Below are positions 35,371 to 46,432 of a stretch of DNA of 64,000 nt, piece by piece. The translations under genes and the position numbers were made by a program. The notes beneath the pieces are model-generated. The model saw nothing but the letters and a program-made list of their open reading frames with translations. It was not told the origin of the DNA and ran no database searches. The DNA comes from Drechslerella dactyloides (lineage: Eukaryota; Ascomycota; Orbiliomycetes; Orbiliales; Orbiliaceae). The stretch covers positions 496,001 through 560,000 of the forward strand of contig JAGTWJ010000011.1 in the NCBI GenBank assembly GCA_020064725.1. The letters run 5' to 3'. Within the stretch, counting starts at the first letter, position 1. The number at the start of each line of letters is the position of its first letter.

Positions 35371-37190
35371 AACGAGATCGGTGTTAACTACACCTTTTTT
35401 TTTCGTTTGATATAAATGCTTCTCTTCTCCGATCAGAGGTTGATGCTATCGCTGCTACCGCGGGGAGTGAATTTCACCGGTGACAGATAAAATCTCGAGC
35501 GCCCCCAGGTGGGATGATGGAGTTGGATGTCGATATCCGGGATGTGGTGAAGCTTGAAGAATCAGAATTATAGGGTAACCGACGGACCCGCCGGACCCAT
35601 GCCATGGATGCCTGGATGAGTAAGTGCGGAAGGAGCTAAGCCTGTCTGGAGCTGCAGCCTCGCAGGACTGCCTCTAACTACTAGCTGCCGTCGCCGCGAG
35701 GTAGGACCTTACTTCTTGTAAATCAACGTATCATAGCTGGCTGGCATCGACGGAATCACGTCGGAAGGACCGTCGACAGCCGGAGGAGAACTCTCCCGGT
35801 GACCAACAGTCCTCGCTTACCTAAGCAGCCCGGGCTGGCTGGCAGCTGGCAGGCGGCAGGGCGACACGGCGTGGCGGCCACGCGCTGCAGTTATCCGGCC
35901 ACGCTTTCTTGTGCCACTTCGTCCATCATGCGCGGTTACACCGGCGTCGTATCAAACCACCGCGCGCGATTCACACATTCCGCTGCCTGGCAGCGGGAAG
36001 GCTGGTCGGCCAAGCAGGTTGGCTGCCTGCGCAACATCAAGCAAGCGGTCACCCGAACACGTCACAAGTTGTGAGGATCGATTAGTTAGCTCGTTGGCTT
36101 CCTGCTGGTGGCGGCCAGCTCGAGTGCTTCGCAAATGTTGCATTGGGGGACATCTGGTCTCTGCATATTCTATAGTATGTCTGTCTGTCTGTTTGTGCCA
36201 GCCTGCCTTCAAGCTGCTGGCTCCTCAACTATATATACAACGTTGGCTTAAGGCTCGGCATATCAGTGACCGGAGAACTGGTCAGCGATCAAAATGTATT
36301 ATGTGCCGGGTTATAGCGTGGATAGTTTCCGGATGCATGCTTTTAACCAATCTTCTGATGTTCTTCAATCGAATGGCAAAGAGAGTAGGCAAGAAAGGAA
36401 AAGAAAAAAAAATATGTTACATGGAAAGAACGCGGGTAAGGGCTCCTGACGCCCTTGATGCCCTCCCTCTTTTTTCCGCCACGATGACTCGCGTAAACGT
36501 GGGAAAATAGATACGCCTGTTGATCAATTAGCACAAACAGCAAGCAAGCAAAAGCAAAATGTTGGAATCCGAAAGGGAAATGCCTCCTCCGAACGTCCGA
36601 AGAATAATATGATAATAGTGATATCTGGAAAACTCGAGTGATAAAACTGGTCTCCGAAAGTGCTTGCTGCTAGGCCTGCGATGGAAAAAAATACAGTCAA
36701 GAAGGAAGGAAGGAAGGAAGGAAGGAGCGGAACAAAAGGATATGAACGCCGAGCATTTAAGATAAGTTATATAACGAAACGAAAGAATAGTCAAAATCGA
36801 CATGGACTCCTTGGTATGGAACCAAACTCCATAACGCCATCAACGAGATGCTTTACAAAAAAAGCGATGCGTCGAAAAAGGAAGCGGCGAGAATAGCGAA
36901 ACTGGTAAGCATAAACGATGAAGATAGTCGTAACTGTTCCGTATCAACATTATACATCTGCAAACCATGTTTGATGATCCAAACCATTCCCAAATGCCGA
37001 AGAAGTCCGTAGGTCCCACATGGACAACCTCGGTGCACGAAGGTCTCACATAAAACCCGAAACAAGAAATCAAAGATCAAGTAATTCCAAGGCTTCTCGC
37101 GATCAAGATAAGCGGGATATCATTGCTGTCGGTGGTGGCAGTGCTGAAAGTGATCTGGTGACGATTGGCTCTGCAGCAACCTCTCGTCGC
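35371..37190. other. Intergenic region gcs1 promoter - nsdD 3' side
   Basis: This 1.8-kb gap contains the gcs1 promoter and the nsdD 3' UTR. It has a T10 run at about 35394-35403, a (GAAG)n microsatellite, and open frames without domains (for example 35911-36510). No gene is supported. Confidence 0.5.
36701..36726. repeat. (GAAG)n microsatellite
   Basis: About six perfect tetranucleotide units. Confidence 0.85.
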
Positions 37191-39405
37191 TTACATAAGA
37201 GTCGCAGAGGTGGGCTTCCGAGCAAGCGGGGAGGGACCAATGGATGGGTTGTTTTTATTCAATTTGCGAGTCAATTTTGCGTAATCTGCTTTACGTTAGC
37301 ATTATACTTCTATAAATGGTGTATTGGCCACTATAGCTATCATCAAGCCATTCATTAACTTACGTAGACCACAGGCGTTGCAAAGAGTCCTGGCACCATC
37401 CGGACCTCGGCGCCACTCAGGCGTTTCAGCGCGATTACAGCTATGGCAGCGCCCGGGAGGAGCGGCCTTCTACACAGAAACGTCAGCAACATTGTCGTGA
37501 AGTTTGCACAGCGAGTAGTTCTGGTGGTTGCAAAACAAAATGAGAATCGGCTTACCCCCTTGCGCTGCTTCTTAGGATCAGAATGGAGACCTCCACGTAA
37601 GTCATCGGGGTAGCCGACATCTTCGTCAACATCGGCGATAGAGCGCTTCGGAAGAGGCTTTACTGGGTTGATCTGCTGTTCATGTTTCCGGCTTTGATCG
37701 TTGACCACTTTGTTTCTCCAGTATTCCAGGGCCTCAACTATCCTGTGGGTAATGTTTAGGGCATCATCCAAGGCCTGTATTGAGGGTTCAATTTGCCCCG
37801 AATATTTGAGAGCCTGGAAGCCTCCAACCTGGCCGCCTTGTGGTGTATATTGCGTTGAGAAATGATATAAGTGTGAGGCGTTGTCTCGTATCTAATTCAA
37901 GAGGGGTTAGTGTGTGTATTTGAGATGGTAGGGGTGGGATTAGAGCCATACCAAGTCGAGTTCACGACGCAATTCCGATATATCAAGCGCCCTATTAATC
38001 GCCGAACCGTAGGTGTCTTGGAAGCTGGTCTTCCCACCGACGGACTTGCCCTTGGGAGAGAACGGGGTATCCGGATGACTCGCGGGATCGTTGCCATATG
38101 GTCCGCCCCTCTGTTGGTAGGCGTACAGAGCAGCTGCCTGAGCTGGGAAAGGCTGACTTGCTCCTCCAGATATGCTACCGGACTGATATATAGAGCCTGA
38201 TGATGAGTGGGATTGGGGTGGTGGAGGTGGAGGTGGCGGAAACGCCGACATGTGCGGCGAAACCTGTGCATATGGCTGATGCTCATAAGAGGAATGATGA
38301 TTCTGCTCGTATCCGTGTGCATAGTAGGTAGGAGGTGGGGGACGGGGGAAAGGGTGCTCGCTCGGACCAGACTGCGATCTGGGTGAGCCCTTTACGACGG
38401 AGTTGTAAGCTCCATGGGCCTCGGAAACCTCTCGACTGTTGGAGTACGATAACGGGTTGCTATGACCCTGCTGAGGGGTAGCGTTTCGACTATGAGAGCC
38501 GGGTTTTTCGTGGGACGCGCTGTTCGAGGGCGGGGGAAGATTGGACGTCGGAGATGAATGCTGGCTACCGATGGGCCCTAATGACCTCGAGGGTGGATCG
38601 GTTTCATGTAATGAACGTGGAGGAAACTGTCGAGAGGCTAGAGAGGCTGGAAGACCGCAAGCCAAAGGTGGAGGGCCGGGAGGCGCGGTGCTCCCGGTCG
38701 AAACAATCGTCGAAGGTGCATAGCTTGCTGGGAGAGCATCGATCATTTGATTCAGGGACGGCAGGGAAACAGGCCGTGGCGCGGCGGGTCCTCGTGTATC
38801 GTCATCCTTTTCACTGGTTCTTCTCGACTCGGGTGGTGATATGTAATCGGTGGTAATATTCTGGGGTTTTGGAAGGGCGGACGACGAGGAGAGCGGCGAT
38901 GCATATTTTGCCGTCGGGCTGGTCGGCGTTATGACTGCAGCGTTTCCTTGAGTCTGTCGATGTGGTGAATAATGGTGGTCATCGTGTGCGGCGCGGTCGA
39001 ATCGCGAGTAACTAAGGGGGGGTAGAGTGTCGCTGGCGCGGGTTCACCACGAATTAATGATACCGTACTCAAAAGCAGAATTACAAGATTGATAATTGGC
39101 GAAGAAGCTCTGCGACTTCTTGCTACGCAATGAAGGAAATAAGATACATTCATGTGCACAACCCGCTGCTTGACGGGACGGTTCAACGCTGGTTCAAAAC
39201 AAGATTCAAGCTCTATTGCCGCTTTCACCTGAGTCGCGCCGCAGCCGGACGTCGCTATATGGCCCAGGCAGGAGAGATGGATGAAAGGGGATGACATGCA
39301 CGAGATACAGAACAGCGCACGAAGCCAATCATCAGGATGCGATGGAACAGAAGTCATAGAGGCAACTAACCTTTTCCTTCTCTCGTTCTCAGAAGAGGAC
39401 CCCAT
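37191..39405 (-). CDS. nsdD: GATA-type transcription factor NsdD (sexual development activator)
   Basis: Fungal GATA factor that promotes sexual development and represses conidiation in Aspergillus. Exons in order: 39371..39405, 37952..39032, 37556..37891, 37364..37469, 37191..37285 (550 aa). The N-terminal two thirds are Ser/Pro/His/Gln-rich with a run of nine prolines. A helical region follows (ALDISELRRELDLIRDNASH across an intron). The C-terminal zinc finger near residues 490-516 reads KAAPPGRCHSCNRAETPEWR, with TLCNACGLHYAKLTR completing C-x2-C-x18-C-x2-C. That finger, split by an intron after CGL, is characteristic of NsdD. The first exon is less certain: it needs a 338-nt intron (GTTAGT..CCAG). 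Without it the first in-frame ATG is 38746 (residue 108 of this model). Confidence 0.9.
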
Positions 39406-40065
39406 CTCTGACCAGGTGGATTTTTAGCTCTCGAGACGGAGCAAACTTGGTATGGATGGGAAGAACGGCGCGAGCCAGGCAACAGGTGCTCCTCCCAATA
39501 CCACCTGTTGACGAGGTTGGCCGCTTGCAGCTAGGCTAGGGGCGCCGACGACGTCCAAGATAGAACTTCGAATCCAATATCTCCCACCTAGTAGTCCAGG
39601 GCGGATGCGTATGAACGGGTTCGGTTGAATCAGCGCAATCGACGTCGCCTCCGTATGTTACTCTCCTGGCACTTCAACCCTGCGCAGTGTCTGCGGGTTG
39701 CGGGTTATGTGAACGGCGCTTCCCGAGCAGGAGGATGTTGATCAAGAGGCGAAACAGGGTTGTGAGTGCCCGCGACTGTTATTCGATCACCACCCAAAGG
39801 TCATAACGCTGGGGGGCGAATTGGTATATTCTAAACGACGATAGCGGCGGCAACCAAGATAATAAATGAGGAAGCGAACACGCAGGATCCGTGCGTTGGA
39901 ACGGGCGTATCGATTGCTGGGAGCTTGGTGGTTACTGTCGTCGAACAGCGGAACGGTAAGTGTCGCCGGAAGGAAGTCTCAGCGGTATCGATAATCTATA
40001 TTAGAAGGCAACCTTCATTCGCGTTTGAAACAAAAGCAGAGCCGAAAGTCGAGAAAACCGAATGT

Positions 40066-40082
40066 AAAAAAAAAAAAAAAAA
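40066..40082. repeat. Homopolymer A17
   Basis: Seventeen consecutive A; a T10 run follows about 75 bp later (near 40159-40168). Confidence 0.9.
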
Positions 40083-41132
40083 CCAGGGACTGCGCGAGGA
40101 GCGAAAAACGTGTACAGTCGTCTTTTGTCTATGGTATGGCGTAAAATCGTAGCTGTGTCTTTTTTTTTTTCTTCTTGGATGATTATAATTACGATGGCCA
40201 GGAGGGGAAGGGGGAAGGGGTGGCGTGTAAATTAGGTGGGTCAATGGATCTCTGAGGCCGAGGAGGAAATGTCTGAATTCAGGTGATCGATCCACTTGAG
40301 TTCCGAGCCTCCAGTTTGATACTCTCTTTGATGTGCTCTTTTGTGATTTTATTGTGCCAAAAGAGGTGGCAATGGGTGGGCCAAACCAATGCAATGCGTG
40401 CCCCGAGTTTGAAGAAAAGGAAGGGAGGAAGGAAGGGGGAGAAGGGGAGCGAAGACAGATACTGGCGAAGCAGAGCAGAGGGAGAGGGATCAAGGAGGAG
40501 GAGGGAGGGAGGGAGGAGGAAATATCGAGAAGAGGAGGCGAGGGTGAGGAGTTTTGCTATTCGAGGGCCAGCAGCGGCCAAGGATGGTGCAGCTGCAGTA
40601 ACAGCACTCGAACCGCTGCCGCAGCGAGAGTGTGTGAAACGAGATCGGATCGGGATTTCTTCCAGCGATTGTTCGATTGCTGTTGCCCTTTTATTTTTGG
40701 GCGTCCTGGGCGACCGAGGGAGGTGCAATCGCAATTGTGCGAGTGGGTGGAGGCAACGGTCTAGTCTGTATACCGGGCCCGGGCGAGCGCGAGCGAACAA
40801 TAAGCGGTTCAGGTTTGGCGAGATCGATGAATAACCTGACTGGAGAACATGTATGTACCTGGCCTGGTCTGGCTTGGGACCCAACTAGGGTTCGCTGGGT
40901 ACCGAGAGAGCAGGCGTGCCTCCGCCTTTTGCGCTTGGGTGAGAAAGAGTTAGAGTTGGAGATCCACCGGAGCGAGGCCTCGTATACATCCAAGCAGGAT
41001 GACGGATGATGTCTCGACGGACGGGTGCATGCACAGCAGCAGCAGCACAAGCAGCAGCACAGGCGTCCAAGCGGTCAGCAACGTTGGCTGGTCTTGCTTG
41101 ACGTCCGAGCCGAGGAGAGGCTCTGGAAAGGC

Positions 41133-41155
41133 AGGGAGGGAGGGAGGGAGGGAGG
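41133..41155. repeat. (AGGG)n microsatellite
   Basis: About five AGGG units inside a longer purine-rich stretch. G-runs on one strand could form a G-quadruplex (inference). Confidence 0.75.
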
Positions 41156-41810
41156 TGGGGGAAAGAGGAGTGGTGACAGGAGATGGAGCGAGAGGAGAGA
41201 CAGAGGAGGGATGGGAAAGACGCCGGGCCTCGATCAGAGATGTAAATGCCCCAGATGGAGATTGAGTTTTGCAGTTGCTCGACAATTCGAAATCTGGCGC
41301 TCACATGGAGGATAATTGGCCATTGTCACCCGCAGCGGCAACCTGGGATTTTTTTATTCTTTTTTTTTATTTTTATTCTTTCCTTCAAGAGGAAAAGAAA
41401 AGATCGTGGAAAAAGAAAAGGACGGGCGGGAGCTGGAAGACATCCACGCAGAAATCCAGCCGAGTTGAGATTGAAAATCGGCCGGACTGAGTATGGACGG
41501 TGAGCGGGTACCGGGGGGCCCGCCAGTCTGCAGTCACGGTACTTGCGCACGCCTGAGCGAAAGGGCGGAGGACAGCAGCCATCCTCGCAGCCGTGCTCGA
41601 GCTGGCGGTGGAGTGGCTCCTCGAAGCGACTAGTGTCGAGCTGCTGGCGTACTGTACATAGGCGAGCCCGGCGGGCTGGGATAGCTTGCTTGCTGGCCAC
41701 GGGCCCCAAGCAGCAGAGTTCATGCATCTCACCTGCGGTTGGTGTCAAAACCAAGCAGGAATTCATACAATCCGGGTTTAACGCGTCCTCAGCAGCATCT
41801 TAGCAGCGGC

Positions 41811-41936
41811 AGGCGGTCAGGCAGGCAAGGCAGGCAGGCAAGGCAAGGCAGGCAGGCGGTCAGGCAGGCAAGCACAGCGAAGCACAGCGAAGCAAAGCAA
41901 AGCAAAGCAAAGCAAAGCAAAGCAATACAATGCAAG
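41811..41936. repeat. Compound (GCAG/GCAAG)n - (AAAGC)n tandem repeat
   Basis: A block of GGCAGGCAAGGCAGG-type units is followed by CACAGCGAAG twice and then at least five perfect AAAGC pentamers. Confidence 0.85.
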
Positions 41937-42230
41937 GAGGCTCGCGGAGAGTACATGTCCGTATGTATAGCAGTCCCAGCTGCGAGGGTGTCCTGTGTTT
42001 GCCTGACTGGCTGGCCGTTGTTCTGTCCTCCTGCGGATCCTGGTGTGACCGTCACTGGCCTCCTCGCCCGCTTCCACCCTCTCTCATGATATCACGCCCT
42101 CCCTGCACAGGATACCTAAGGGCATCAGTCTGTGTATCCTGCCTGCATCGTGATGTCCACACCTTTGGGGGCGGATATAAAGATGCGACGACAGGCCAGC
42201 CGGGAGTCGCTTAACCTGCCTCGACCGACT

Positions 42231-42306
42231 CGCTCGCTGGCCCGGCTGGCGGGCTGGCTGGCTGGCGGGCTTGCTGCTGGCTTGCTTCTGGCTGCTGGCT
42301 GGCTGT
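42231..42306. repeat. (GGCT)n degenerate repeat
   Basis: Imperfect GGCTGGCTGGCGGGCT units over about 75 bp. Similar GGCT runs recur near 45236-45253 and 58765-58790. Confidence 0.8.
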
Positions 42307-44140
42307 GGGGAATTCAATCGTTCAAGGCCGGCTGGTCGGGATCTTCGGGTCAAATATCGATCAGAAAAGGCTCGCATCTGAAACCGGGCGTGGCAGATCT
42401 GTCCTGTCCGCCGTTCCCACTCCCTCCGCTCTGCTCATTCGAAAGTCACGACCGAGCACACGACTGGCGAGTGCGTCTGTGTGTCTCTGTGTGCGCGCGC
42501 GCCGGCGGCAGGCCGGGCAGGAGAGCTCTGACGGGGGGCCCATCATGCACAGAATTCTATCTGGCACCCCATGGCTCCATCCATCTCCACTCTCCTCCCC
42601 TCGTCACGATCAATCAGGCGAAGGAGAACTCCGCGGTCGCCTTGTGCTGGACCGTGGGTTTTGCTTCTTGCTTTCTCTCGTTCAGCCACCTCCCACCCTC
42701 TTGCAGCTGGCGAAAATCTTGGGCGCCGTCGCAATCGTCATCACCATCCGCCCTCCTTGCTGAGAGGATGCAGGGTAATGCAAGCTTGCGATCTAGCGAT
42801 CGCCCCAAGCTGAAGCAGAGCGGACATGTGAGGGTCGATGGAAGTCGATCTGCCATGAGACGAAGTGCACCCCAATATCTGCCAATCGTTTCCAAACGGC
42901 CCTTTTACCGCATCGGGTCTGGTTCGCTCAAACGGTGGCTTGCGATCTTGATTTCCTTCAAAGATCGGCTTGTAATAATAGGTTGGAACCTTCCGTCGCC
43001 TTTTTCACCATCTTGCCCAGGATTGTCATAATTTGAGGCCTCATCCTTGGGAGGGGAAAAGATACATCTGCGCGTCCTTTTCCAGTTTCTTTTCGATCTT
43101 TCTTTTGTTTTTCCTGGATTCCTTCGCGCAGGCGCGAGTAAAGTTTCCCGATGCTGTTGGCCCAGCTTTTTAGCCGTCGATGACAGTCGAAAAAGTAGCC
43201 GAATCCTCCCGACGAACAATCATCGGCCGATCGTGGGGCTTAAGATTGGATCGGGAGAAGCGACTGCGACAGAAAAGTCAGAAAAAGGAACATGCCCGGA
43301 AAACTTGTTTGAGATCAGGGTTCCCGCTTCACTCGACCTTGTTTGTCTCTTGCTTCTGTCACTCAAAGACACATTTTGTCATTTTGTCATTTTCTGTTTT
43401 GACTTCCCGAAAGCAAGAATTTTTGGGGGGAAGAAAGAAAAAAGAAAAGAGAAAGAACGAAATAAAGAAGGAAAAAAAGAAGCAGCAAATGTCAGAGGGC
43501 AAGCACGTGCGTCCAAACCCCATACCGCGGCGGCCGAGAAAAGAATGCATCATGTCCTGTCCAGCTCACTATGGAGCTAACACAAACACACACAATTTAG
43601 GGAGCAGGACTGCATTTCGAGTGGCCTGATACTTGCGAATGTTGCGAGTCAGGCTTGCGGGCTGTTGTCTGCAATCATGGTTGTGCGTCGGAGGCAAAAG
43701 CAAAAATGGCGAGCGAACAGTGCTGGACAGGGTGGACTCACGCGAACCGCCATATTCAGCGGAGGAACATAGCCAATGGCAGCAGCTGGCGGACGGGTGG
43801 GAAGTGGAGCTGGGTGGGGTGGATCTCGCATCTTGCAGGATGGCCCCATGTCTCCATCGTTCTGAAAAGGGTGGGTTTTTTCAACGGTCGTCGTGGGCCC
43901 CATTCCCAATTTCACAGAGCTTAGCTGTTTCGCCTTCGACGGGAAGCCATCTATCCAACTCTGAAAACGTGTGCTCCGTCAGCATGCCTAATCCCATGCA
44001 GGCCAACAAGTTTCCGAATGCACGAAAAATAGGTCGCACGGGCGATATTCTTGTTGCACTCCAGACACGATAGATCAGGCCACGAGCGAGAGGCGGGCGG
44101 AACTTGCCTTACAGCCACCCCCCGGGCCAGCAGCCGGTCT

Positions 44141-44190
44141 GCGCCAGCGCCAGCACCAGCACCAGCACCGGCATCAGCACCAGCACCAGC
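44141..44190. repeat. (CAGCAC)n hexamer repeat
   Basis: About eight units of CCAGCA/CCAGCG, one interrupted by GGCATCAG. Confidence 0.85.
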
Positions 44191-44240
44191 GGCATTACTT
44201 CGTAGTCAGCCAACTCGGACAATCAGCGCACAGCAGTTGC

Positions 44241-44261
44241 GTGTGCATGTGTGTGTGTGTG
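44241..44261. repeat. (GT)n run
   Basis: GT dinucleotides with one CA interruption, followed by GCGAGAGTGTGCGAGAG repeats. Confidence 0.75.
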
Positions 44262-44876
44262 CGAGAGTGTGCGAGAGCGTGGATGCGTGTGTGGGCCAGG
44301 GAACGGCCCAAGCGAACGGTTCGAGCAGCCGTTCTCGTATTGCTTGCCTCCATTCGCATACAGATGGTGGACATGGCAAGGTCTCCGGACAGATACCGTT
44401 TGCTCGATCTGGTCCCGATCAAGATCTGACCTTCGGCTATCATATTTCAAAAACGAAAGCCAGGGGGCGCTGTTTTAGCATCTGCTCTTATAGCCGGCTT
44501 GGTTAGCATCGAGTCGGGGTGCCGTCGATGGCACACGTAGACAGCGGCGTGCACCTGCTAATCGAGGCAGTCGTGTTCCGGCTGTACATGTATGCACATG
44601 TACATGGACATGGACATGCAGACATGCCATACCTTGCCCGGCGGGTTTGCAGCCTGTCTCGCTGTGCAGCTCGATTGCCGACCTTGCTGGATCTGAGAAC
44701 AAATTAAGGTACGTTACATGCGCATCCTGTCCGTACCGGTCGGACGCACATTGTTGGCCGGTCGGACGTAAATTCCAGCACGTCCGTGGAAATTTTATCC
44801 AACTTTGGTGCATCCGAGGCTTGCTGTGGCCTGATCCGATTTCGAAATCCGAATCTGGTGCAGGGGGGTGCGGCGG

Positions 44877-44915
44877 GTGGTGGTTGTGGTTGTGGTGGTT
44901 GTGGTGGTGGTTGTG
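44877..44915. repeat. (GTGGTT)n repeat
   Basis: About six imperfect GTGGTT/GTGGTG units. Confidence 0.8.
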
Positions 44916-45172
44916 ATTATCATTCTCATTACGATTGATTGCGATTGATGAAAGAGGCTGCTCGTATTGCGCAGCAGAATCGGGTAAACCCACCAGCGCC
45001 TCGCAATCTGCAACAGCCAGCCAGCATCGTCACCATCGACCTCGGGCCTCCAACGACGACACGCACGCAGGGAATTGCACACATACACACATGTACGTAC
45101 ATCATACAGCACAGCACAGGACTTCAGTTGGCCGCGATCCGGTGTGCAGCAGATTGCAAATGCAGTGACCGC

Positions 45173-45189
45173 GTGTGTGTGTGTGTGTG
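45173..45189. repeat. (GT)n run
   Basis: Eight GT dinucleotides. Confidence 0.8.
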
Positions 45190-46432
45190 CTAACGCCGGA
45201 CCCGGCGCTCACGATCGAGTAGGCGAGTTTCTGGCTGGCTGCTGGCTGGCTGGCTCCCCACGTGTCTGTGCACCAAGCGCGAGATCGATGCGAGCGATCC
45301 AGCTCAGATCGCAATCTCCGATCTCTGTGTAGCGCAGCCCAGCTCACCGCCCTGGCCCGGAGCCTGCTGGCTGGCTAGCAATTAATCAATCGATCGAGCT
45401 GTGCAAAATTTGCAGTCGATTCCGCCCCGCTCCCAGGCTGCGGGCCAGCCGCCAGATCTATCGAAGCCCGCTCTCCACGTGTCTACAAGTCGAGATCCAA
45501 TGTGTGTGGGTGTGTGTGGATGCACACTGTGGAGTCCATGCTAAGCTTCCATCCTTTTCCTCCTTCTCGCTCAATCGCCCTCGGGACTTTTAACCCCAGC
45601 TGTGCTCCGTCGAGAGTTCCTACGAAAATCGCTGTCTAATGCAGACTCGTGTATCTATTCGACCCGCTACTGCACTCTCGCTGGTGCAGTCGGCTAAAGT
45701 ACGAATTGGCCTCCAAAGAGAAGTATATCAGCCTCTAACGGACAAGTTTCTTCCCAACTGCCAGCAAAAATTACTATTCCTGGTCATGATCGAACGTGCA
45801 CCCAAGCACTCCACTTGCCACTCACGTAGCAATCGAATAACTAGCGACGGTGCGCAACAGGCGCTCTTCAACAACAGGCATTTTTATTTCCTGCGTACCG
45901 TTTGCCAACTGTGGGAACATGCGCTAAATTTGACGTGTCGAAACTCTCCAACATTGTCCCAAAATGCAATGATGGCCGGCTGCACTAGCCCGCCTGCCGT
46001 AGACGCCCGAGAAACAAGAGGAAAGGAAGAAGAAAAGGGAGACTATACACAAGCAGCAAGAGAACGATGGATCGCTTATCCTACGGCATTAAAATAAAAA
46101 TCAAGAAAAAAAAAAGTAACCAAAAGATGGAAATGCAAAGTGGAGAAGCCAAAAATTTCGCTGTCGTGACATGACATTGAAGTGCAAGTTGGGTTACAAG
46201 ACATAACACGATTGTCAGGCCAGGCTCGCAGAGTGGATCCATACTAGCCATTCAGATCGATCCCGGCTACCGGGAATTTGCCTCCATCTTCTCAAGATGG
46301 CGCAAACTGACCAGCCTCCCCACCGGCCAGAACCCGAACAAACCCTCTACAAGCTGCATTTTGCCATCTCGACAAATGCAGCTATAAATCTCGCTCTCGA
46401 TGCCAAGCTCTGTTAGTGTTGAGATGGGTCCT

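Larger units (their letters stand above)
39406..46432. other. 7.0-kb gene-free, repeat-rich region upstream of nsdD
   Basis: No conserved coding sequence was found on either strand between the nsdD start and the dsn1 stop. The region carries many short tandem repeats (listed separately), T and A homopolymers and GC-rich blocks. Open frames reach 299 codons (42132-43031) but are repeat-driven. It probably contains the nsdD promoter and a long 5' leader; a non-coding transcript is possible. Neither is proven by the sequence. Confidence 0.7.

Noticed and set aside
42132..43031. 299-codon open frame on the plus strand, the longest in the nsdD-upstream region
   Set aside because: It starts at GTG, runs through the GGCT repeat (producing Leu/Ala/Gly-rich sequence) and has no domain. 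Several other frames overlap it, as expected in GC-rich DNA.
45639..46097. 152-codon plus-strand frame downstream of dsn1
   Set aside because: No domain, signal peptide or plausible partner exon; probably chance.
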